Part shown: positions 23,861 through 27,592 of the stretch, in pieces | Position numbering within the stretch: the stretch's first letter is position 1 | How the letters are laid out: each line of letters begins with the position of its first letter | DNA from: an uncultured Clostridia bacterium | GTDB taxonomy: Bacteria > Bacillota > Clostridia > TANB77 > CAG-508 | Direction: 5' to 3' | Length of the DNA: 27,592 bases | Assembly (NCBI GenBank): GCA_948517135.1 | Contig: CAORJJ010000020.1 | Span: 1-27,592 of the forward strand | Made by a program: the position numbers and the translations under genes | Notes under the pieces: generated by a model | Told to the model about the DNA's origin: nothing | The model's database searches: none | Seen by the model: the letters and a program-made list of their open reading frames with translations, nothing else

Positions 23861-23889
23861 ATTATAGTACATTAATGACCATTAGTCAA
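23861..23889 (-). promoter_or_regulatory. Promoter of the MMPL operon
   Basis: Minus-strand -35 TTGACT (23884-23889), exact 17-base spacer, perfect -10 TATAAT (23861-23866). The -35 box overlaps operator 2, so regulator binding would block RNA polymerase. Confidence 0.85.
23876..23888. promoter_or_regulatory. TetR operator 2
   Basis: TGACCATTAGTCA, overlapping the -35 box of the transporter promoter; 36 bases from operator 1 and 33 bases from operator 3. Confidence 0.85.
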
Positions 23890-23907
23890 TAGTTTTCAAA
23901 AAAAATA

Positions 23908-23936
23908 TTGACTAATAGTCATCTTTATGTAATAAT
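23908..23936 (+). promoter_or_regulatory. Promoter of the tetR-type gene
   Basis: -35 TTGACT (23908-23913), 17-base spacer, -10 AATAAT (23931-23936). The -35 box overlaps operator 3, so the regulator can repress itself. Confidence 0.6.
23909..23921. promoter_or_regulatory. TetR operator 3
   Basis: TGACTAATAGTCA; its reverse complement TGACTATTAGTCA fits the same consensus as operators 1 and 2. It overlaps the regulator gene's own promoter. Confidence 0.85.
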
Positions 23937-23969
23937 AAATTTATAATAATTTTTAAGGGGATTATAATA

Positions 23970-24575
23970 GTGAGAATAAAGAAAAGTAATTTAAATGAAG
24001 AAAATAAGGAAACAAGACTATTAAATACTGCCTTTAAACTATTTACTGAAAAAGGTATAAAAGATACTTCAATTCAAGAAATAGTTGATAACGCAGATGT
24101 TGGCAAAGGTACTTTTTATTTATATTTTAAAGATAAATATGAAATAAGAGATGTCCTAATTGCTAAAAAGTCTCATAAATTATTTGCTGATGCCCTATCA
24201 GCTTTAAGAGAACATGATATTACTATTCTATCAGAACAAGTAATTTTTATAGTTAATCATGTTATTGATGAATTAAAAAAGAATCAATTATTATTAAAAT
24301 TTATATCCAAAAATCTTTCTTGGGGAATTTACAGTAAAACCGTAAAGAAAATATATGAAGATTCAGAAAATGAAGAAGATGGAATTTATAATTTATTTCA
24401 AAAAGGTATAAAAGAAAATAATATTAAATTAAAAAATCCTGATGTTACTCTATTTATGATTATAGAACTTGTTAGTTCAACCTGTTTTAATTCAATTTTA
24501 TATAACGAACCACTTCCAATTGATGAATATAAACCTTACTTATTTGAAATCATAGAAAAATTAATAAATAATTAG
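23970..24575 (+). CDS. TetR-family repressor of the MMPL operon
   Basis: A 201-residue TetR-type regulator. The N-terminal helix-turn-helix is clear: RLLNTAFKLFTEKGIKDTSIQEIV then NADVGKGTFYLYFKDKYEIRDVL (recognition helix around VGKGTFYLYF). The C-terminal helical ligand domain is divergent, so the inducer cannot be told. The start is GTG, preceded by AAGGGG. Divergent to the transporter operon with three near-identical operators between them, which gives a strong case for local repression of both sides. A bidirectional terminator follows. Confidence 0.93.
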   Translation: MRIKKSNLNEENKETRLLNTAFKLFTEKGIKDTSIQEIVDNADVGKGTFYLYFKDKYEIRDVLIAKKSHKLFADALSALREHDITILSEQVIFIVNHVIDELKKNQLLLKFISKNLSWGIYSKTVKKIYEDSENEEDGIYNLFQKGIKENNIKLKNPDVTLFMIIELVSSTCFNSILYNEPLPIDEYKPYLFEIIEKLINN

Positions 24576-24605
24576 AAAAACTCAAGAATATTCTTGAGTT
24601 TTTTA
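24576..24605. terminator. Bidirectional terminator between tetR-type gene and 315-aa gene
   Basis: AAAAACTCAAGAA (24576-24588) pairs with TTCTTGAGTTTTT (24591-24603), A-rich and T-rich on opposite sides, directly after the regulator stop codon and 4 bases before the convergent gene's stop. Confidence 0.92.
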
Positions 24606-24608
24606 TTT

Positions 24609-25556
24609 TTATACATTTGCTAATTCATAAATAGTGTTAAATTCATCAAAGTTTTCTAGTTCATTACGTTTTAAACAAATTAAGTATCTTTTTAATTCCT
24701 TTTTAGATTTACATGCAGCTATAATTGCTGGATTTAATTTTCTTTTTAATGTTATTCTAAGTGCATTAATAAATGAAAAAATAATTCCTTTATTTTCTCG
24801 ATTTCTCATAAGATTATATGTCTCTTCAAATCTTGCTCTATATTGATGTTTAAATAAAGCACTATAATTAATAGTAAATTCTTTTTTCACAACATCTGAT
24901 GATGATACATATGATCCTGGATAATATCTCATATAATTATCAATTTCGTCAACTGTATATGGCAAAAAAATTTGATTTTTTCTTTTAGAAATAATTAAAT
25001 TTTTATTATTTCTTTTTCCTTTCATAATTACTTCTATCATTGATTCTAAATTATTTTTGTTGCTATCATACATTACACCACAATTTGTTTGAATTTCTTT
25101 TGTTTCTTTAATAATTCCATCAACAATAGCTTCTACTATTTTATCTAAATTAATAGTATAATCAGTTACTTCATCAGTGTCTACTATACTATTTCTTTCT
25201 TCTATTTTAGATTCTTCTTTCTTCATTTTATAAGAATATCTTTTATATAAATAATTTTTTATTGATATTCCATATAGTTCATACTTAGAATTAATATCTT
25301 CTTCTCCTCTTTTTATTGTATGCCATATTTTAATTGGAGAATCACATAATTTGTTAGATTCTATGTTTCTTAATATTAAAACTTTTATATTTTCTATATC
25401 TTTATTAGTAGAAGTATCACTCATTAAAAATATTTTCTTATTATAATTACTATCTTTTTTACTTTTCTTTATAATTCCTGTTTCTAAAATTCCTTTTAGG
25501 TCTTTCTTATTAACCAAATATAAAAAATCTAAATTAATATTAGCACCAGATATCAT
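24609..25556 (-). CDS. 315-residue conserved-looking protein of unknown function
   Basis: I do not recognise a named family. The protein is soluble, Lys/Asn/Ile-rich and without signal or membrane segments. The first 60 residues (LDFLYLVNKKDLKGILETGI, then NKKIFLMSD) faintly resemble the entry of ADP-ribosyltransferase-like or KptA-like folds (hydrophobic-Y-L, then an IL..GI turn), but no catalytic set can be confirmed. The last 120 residues form a helical region with FLPYTVDEIDNYMRYYPGSY, ARFEETYNLMR and NPAIIAACKSKKELKRYLICLKRNEL. AGGAGG is 6 bases before the ATG. Its promoter contains a 10-base inverted repeat (25618-25646), so it is probably regulated. Confidence 0.7.
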   Translation of the reverse strand: MISGANINLDFLYLVNKKDLKGILETGIIKKSKKDSNYNKKIFLMSDTSTNKDIENIKVLILRNIESNKLCDSPIKIWHTIKRGEEDINSKYELYGISIKNYLYKRYSYKMKKEESKIEERNSIVDTDEVTDYTINLDKIVEAIVDGIIKETKEIQTNCGVMYDSNKNNLESMIEVIMKGKRNNKNLIISKRKNQIFLPYTVDEIDNYMRYYPGSYVSSSDVVKKEFTINYSALFKHQYRARFEETYNLMRNRENKGIIFSFINALRITLKRKLNPAIIAACKSKKELKRYLICLKRNELENFDEFNTIYELANV

Positions 25557-25606
25557 TTATTTACCTCCTTACTTTAGAACAATTATTAATAGCAACATAC
25601 TTATAT

Positions 25607-25635
25607 ATTATACACTATTTTACATAATTTGTAAA
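25607..25635 (-). promoter_or_regulatory. Promoter of the 315-aa gene
   Basis: Minus-strand -35 TTTACA (25630-25635), exact 17-base spacer, perfect -10 TATAAT (25607-25612). The spacer starts with AATTATGTAAA, as in the mnmE and 26177 promoters. Confidence 0.75.
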
Positions 25636-25646
25636 GTTATGTAAAA
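25618..25646. promoter_or_regulatory. Inverted repeat over the -35 region of the 315-aa gene
   Basis: TTTTACATAA (25618-25627) and TTATGTAAAA (25637-25646) are perfect 10-base inverted arms around 9 bases, centred on the -35 box. This is operator-like; the binding protein is unknown. Confidence 0.5.
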
Positions 25647-25663
25647 TTTGTATAATAATATAA

Positions 25664-25690
25664 ACAAAAAAGCACAGCATTCGCTGTGCC
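25664..25690 (-). terminator. Terminator after small paralogue 1
   Basis: Stem GCACAGC (25672-25678) with GCTGTGC (25683-25689), loop ATTC, followed on the minus strand by T6. Nearly identical to the hairpin at 26734-26757. Confidence 0.9.
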
Positions 25691-25704
25691 TATTTGTTTT
25701 TTGC

Positions 25705-26100
25705 CTATACGCTTGCCGCCTTAGCTCCCGAAATCTCAACGTCAATCGGCAAATCAACATATGCTACCCAGTTTTTCCGGCGTCCATAAGAAATGATTGA
25801 GAAAATCGTTTCATCACGAATTGTTTTCTCTTCTCTGGACACACGTTCACGTTCAGCAGAATATGTGTTATCTCCACGCCACCGATCAAGCACCAGAGTA
25901 TAGGTCTTTGCTTCGTTCAATGTAGCTGCCATACTGAGAAGCTGCTGCTCAATCATTCTTTTATCGAGCTTGTTAATGGGTGCATAGTTTATCAGATCGA
26001 TAATTTCCTTCACCTGCGGATGAACCTCTGAGAGATTCTCCAACGTTGCGTATAAATCTACATGTTCCTTTTTTGCCGGTCTACAAGTTAAAATAATCAT
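25705..26100 (-). CDS. Small protein of unknown function, paralogue 1 (high G+C)
   Basis: A 131-residue protein of no family I know. It shares with the neighbour at 26275-26601 the motifs HPQVKEI, a helical DKRMIEQQLLSMAATL, the strong block WRGDNTYSAERERV, DETIFSII and YVDLPIDV, so the two are full-length paralogues. It starts with MIILTCRPAKKEHVDLYATL, a longer N-terminus than its sister. No signal peptide or membrane segment. The base composition is far richer in G+C than the flanking genes, a sign of recent acquisition. GAGGAGG precedes the ATG. It has its own promoter at 26177-26205 and its own terminator. Confidence 0.8.
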   Translation of the reverse strand: MIILTCRPAKKEHVDLYATLENLSEVHPQVKEIIDLINYAPINKLDKRMIEQQLLSMAATLNEAKTYTLVLDRWRGDNTYSAERERVSREEKTIRDETIFSIISYGRRKNWVAYVDLPIDVEISGAKAASV

Positions 26101-26176
26101 ATATTGTCCTCCTCAAATGAAATCTTTTACTTTGTTACCATGGAACTTTATATTATTGGATATACCAATTGAATTC

Positions 26177-26205
26177 ATTATATCATGCTTTACATAATTT
26201 TTCAA
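26177..26205 (-). promoter_or_regulatory. Promoter of small paralogue 1
   Basis: Minus-strand -35 TTGAAA (26200-26205), exact 17-base spacer starting with AATTATGTAAA, perfect -10 TATAAT (26177-26182). Confidence 0.75.
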
Positions 26206-26242
26206 CTTTTTTTATATTTAACTTCAATTTATTATACAGGAA

Positions 26243-26265
26243 AGGCGCGACAGTCAGTCGCGCCT
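26243..26265 (-). terminator. Hairpin after small paralogue 2, probable weak terminator
   Basis: A 9-bp G+C-rich stem AGGCGCGAC (26243-26251) with GTCGCGCCT (26257-26265), loop AGTCA. On the minus strand only three T follow, so termination may be partial. Confidence 0.7.
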
Positions 26266-26274
26266 CCTATTCTC

Positions 26275-26601
26275 TTAAACTGCCACTGCAATCGGCAAAT
26301 CAATGTACACATGCGTGCTTCCCCCATTTGCCATTATGGTGAAGATAGTTTCGTCTGTAATCAGTTCTCCATCCTCAACAATTCTTGCCCGATGAGCAGA
26401 GTATGTATTGCCACCGCGCCAGAGTCCAGGAAAAATTTTATACTGGCTAGAACGCAGAGCAGATACCATGCACATGAGCTGATCAATGATCATTTCCTTG
26501 TCGTTCTGGTCGATTGACTTAGATGCCTGCACCTGATCTAAAATCGCCTTAACCTTCGGATACTTCTCACCAAACTTCTTCATCATCATTGCTTTCTCCA
26601 T
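26275..26601 (-). CDS. Small protein of unknown function, paralogue 2 (high G+C)
   Basis: A 108-residue protein related along its length to the 131-residue neighbour: KYPKVKAILDQ, DKEMIIDQLMCMVSAL, WRGGNTYSAHRARI, DETIFTIM and VYIDLPIAVAV. I chose ATG at 26601 (MEKAMMMKKFGEK) because AAGGAGG lies 9 bases upstream and the G+C-rich coding style begins there; the open frame extends 77 codons further upstream but that part is AT-rich, lacks a ribosome site and overlaps the neighbouring terminator. No known domain, signal or membrane segment. The invariant WRGxNTYSAxRxR suggests a binding or catalytic surface; nothing more can be said. Confidence 0.8.
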   Translation of the reverse strand: MEKAMMMKKFGEKYPKVKAILDQVQASKSIDQNDKEMIIDQLMCMVSALRSSQYKIFPGLWRGGNTYSAHRARIVEDGELITDETIFTIMANGGSTHVYIDLPIAVAV

Positions 26602-26733
26602 GTTGTTTTCCTCCTTGAATTGATAAAATTGCTTAATAACTCCATATATCTTTATTATACTACAATTAACATAAAAAATAAAATTATATAAACTTAGCAA
26701 TACTATAGAATAAGACAATCTCCTATAAAATAC

Positions 26734-26757
26734 AAAAGCACAGCAAATGCTGTGCTT
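26734..26757 (-). terminator. Terminator after the 198-aa membrane protein gene
   Basis: Stem AAGCACAGCA (26736-26745) with TGCTGTGCTT (26748-26757), followed on the minus strand by a short T-rich tract. It shares the GCACAGC/GCTGTGC core with the terminator at 25664-25690. Confidence 0.8.
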
Positions 26758-26779
26758 CCCCATATAAATCTCAATTAAT

Positions 26780-27376
26780 TTATTTACTTGCTTTTTCCAA
26801 TTTATAAATTGCAAATGCAATAAACATTCCAATACTCGCTGTAATTACTTGTGTTGTTGTCATAGCTGTTTGTAAAGTTGTTACTAATTTTTCTGGGAAT
26901 ATATTAAATGCTTTTAATAACATAAATCCTCCTGCAATTACTATAACTTTTGATACTATTCCCACAATTCCTGCTAAGAAATAATGTTTTTCTTTTGATA
27001 ACATTAACAATTTATACATATATACTAACACAAAATTTCCAATCCATATAGCTGGTATCATATATACCATATAAACTGATGCACTTTTAAATACATAACC
27101 ACTTAACATTGTAGAAATACTTGGCATTGTTACAACACCTAATATTTTTTTCCAACCTTTAAGATTAATAGCAGACATTATCAACGCTGTATTTACAATT
27201 GATCCTACTATTAATTGAGAATTTTGAGTTATAATACTTTGTGCTCCAAAAATATTTTTAATTAATTGACCTAAAAAAGTTGGAACTAATAATGCTAATA
27301 AAAATATTGAAATAGTTTGAATTAAATCTGCGTTTTTTGAAAAATCTTTAACTCTTTTGTTAATTATACTTTCCAT
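26780..27376 (-). CDS. Six-helix membrane protein of unknown function
   Basis: A 198-residue polytopic membrane protein with about five or six hydrophobic segments (about 18-40, 52-70, 80-92, 98-122, 132-155 and 172-192). The size and layout resemble substrate-binding (S) components of ECF-type vitamin transporters, but I see no specific S-component motif, so this is only a shape comparison. AAGG-type ribosome site before the ATG. An extended -10 element (TGCTATAAT on the minus strand, about 27434-27442) lies upstream. The gene is single, with its own terminator, and in AT-rich host-like composition. Confidence 0.65.
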   Translation of the reverse strand: MESIINKRVKDFSKNADLIQTISIFLLALLVPTFLGQLIKNIFGAQSIITQNSQLIVGSIVNTALIMSAINLKGWKKILGVVTMPSISTMLSGYVFKSASVYMVYMIPAIWIGNFVLVYMYKLLMLSKEKHYFLAGIVGIVSKVIVIAGGFMLLKAFNIFPEKLVTTLQTAMTTTQVITASIGMFIAFAIYKLEKASK

Positions 27377-27433
27377 TTTATAACCTTATATGATAAATCC
27401 ATCATATCCTTTCTTTTATCTTTTCAAAATAAT

Positions 27434-27442
27434 TATAGCATA
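27434..27442 (-). promoter_or_regulatory. Extended -10 promoter of the 198-aa gene
   Basis: Minus-strand TGCTATAAT gives an extended -10 element about 60 bases before the start codon, without a clear -35 box. Positions are accurate to within a few bases. Confidence 0.5.
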
Positions 27443-27496
27443 ACCTCGAAAAATAACACATATTTTTCATAAAAATTTATAAAGTAATTTTTGGAA

Positions 27497-27592
27497 ATGA
27501 AATTTATAGTAAAATATGTTGAAAGAGTTAGACCTAATACTACAGTAGAACAATTTAAAGCAAATGTAACTTTGGAGAATGTAACAACAGAC
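27497..27592 (+). CDS. Possible start of a gene running off the right end
   Basis: An open frame from ATG at 27497 continues to the end of the window (32 codons: MKFIVKYVERVRPNTTVEQF and beyond). Phrases like RVRPNTTVEQFKANV recall segments inside secreted dockerin/anchored proteins of clostridia, where they are internal rather than N-terminal. The upstream TTGGA is a weak ribosome site and an in-frame stop lies four codons before the ATG. It could be a real gene start, a broken 5' end or a contig-end artefact. Confidence 0.35.
   Translation, partial: MKFIVKYVERVRPNTTVEQFKANVTLENVTTD

Noticed and set aside
25664..26757. The repeated hairpins as terminal inverted repeats of a transposon
   Set aside because: No transposase or target-site duplication; both have the position and U-tract of ordinary terminators after minus-strand genes.
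26602..26832. Extended N-terminus of small paralogue 2 (frame open to 26832)
   Set aside because: The extra part is AT-rich, has no ribosome site, overlaps the neighbouring gene's terminator and lacks any counterpart in paralogue 1.

Overview
The window looks like chromosomal DNA of a very AT-rich, anaerobic, low-GC Gram-positive bacterium, most likely Clostridia-like. Supporting signs are the Firmicutes-type parB-parA-rsmG-mnmG-mnmE-jag-yidC block, strong AGGAGG ribosome sites, U-tract terminators, a rubrerythrin/PerR-type pair, and a DUF4446-type gene beside parB. No species can be named from the sequence alone. No tRNA, rRNA, CRISPR array or insertion sequence was seen.

Layout. (1) 1-429 is T-rich DNA with no gene, ending in a terminator. 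(2) 430-8377 is the origin-proximal housekeeping block, all on the minus strand: DUF4446-type protein, ParB, ParA, RsmG, MnmG, MnmE, Jag/KhpB and YidC. YidC lacks its N-terminus. (3) 8328-9871 holds a cut-off polysaccharide pyruvyl transferase and a family-2 glycosyltransferase. The point where both yidC and the pyruvyl transferase are truncated (about 8365-8380) is a recombination scar or assembly join; rnpA, rpmH and dnaA, usually next, are absent. (4) 10228-15218 is a plus-strand five-gene cassette with visibly higher G+C: a compact pyruvate-kinase-like enzyme, an adenylosuccinate-synthetase paralogue, a uridine-kinase-like P-loop kinase, a J-domain/pseudokinase fusion and a Ser-rich von Willebrand A (vWA) protein. 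It has its own extended -10 promoter and ends in a strong bidirectional terminator. It is the best candidate for an undescribed system in the window.

(5) 15290-16859 (minus) carries a TagO/WecA-type lipid-carrier transferase and an RpiB-family protein. (6) 17064-17673 (plus) carries ribosomal protein S20 and a two-helix membrane peptide. (7) 17752-18694 (minus) is a PerR-like regulator followed by rubrerythrin, with an inverted-repeat operator. (8) 18825-19500 (minus) is a cell-wall peptidase/peptidoglycan-binding gene broken by one extra base. (9) 19624-24575 is an MMPL-type RND exporter plus a secreted XXXLXXG-repeat protein, facing a TetR regulator across a region with three matching operators. 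(10) 24609-27376 (minus) carries a 315-aa protein of unknown function, two small paralogues of much higher G+C, and a polytopic membrane protein. A possible plus-strand reading frame runs off the right end.

How they may work together. The nucleotide-type enzymes of the cassette could make or modify a nucleotide-like metabolite, with the J-domain/pseudokinase and vWA proteins as a sensing or assembly arm. This resembles the general logic published for Ter-type stress systems, where vWA and kinase-like proteins sit beside metabolic enzymes, but the link is inference. The housekeeping segments are ordinary apart from the yidC junction. Several promoters could be placed exactly; three share an identical 11-base spacer segment next to the -35 box.
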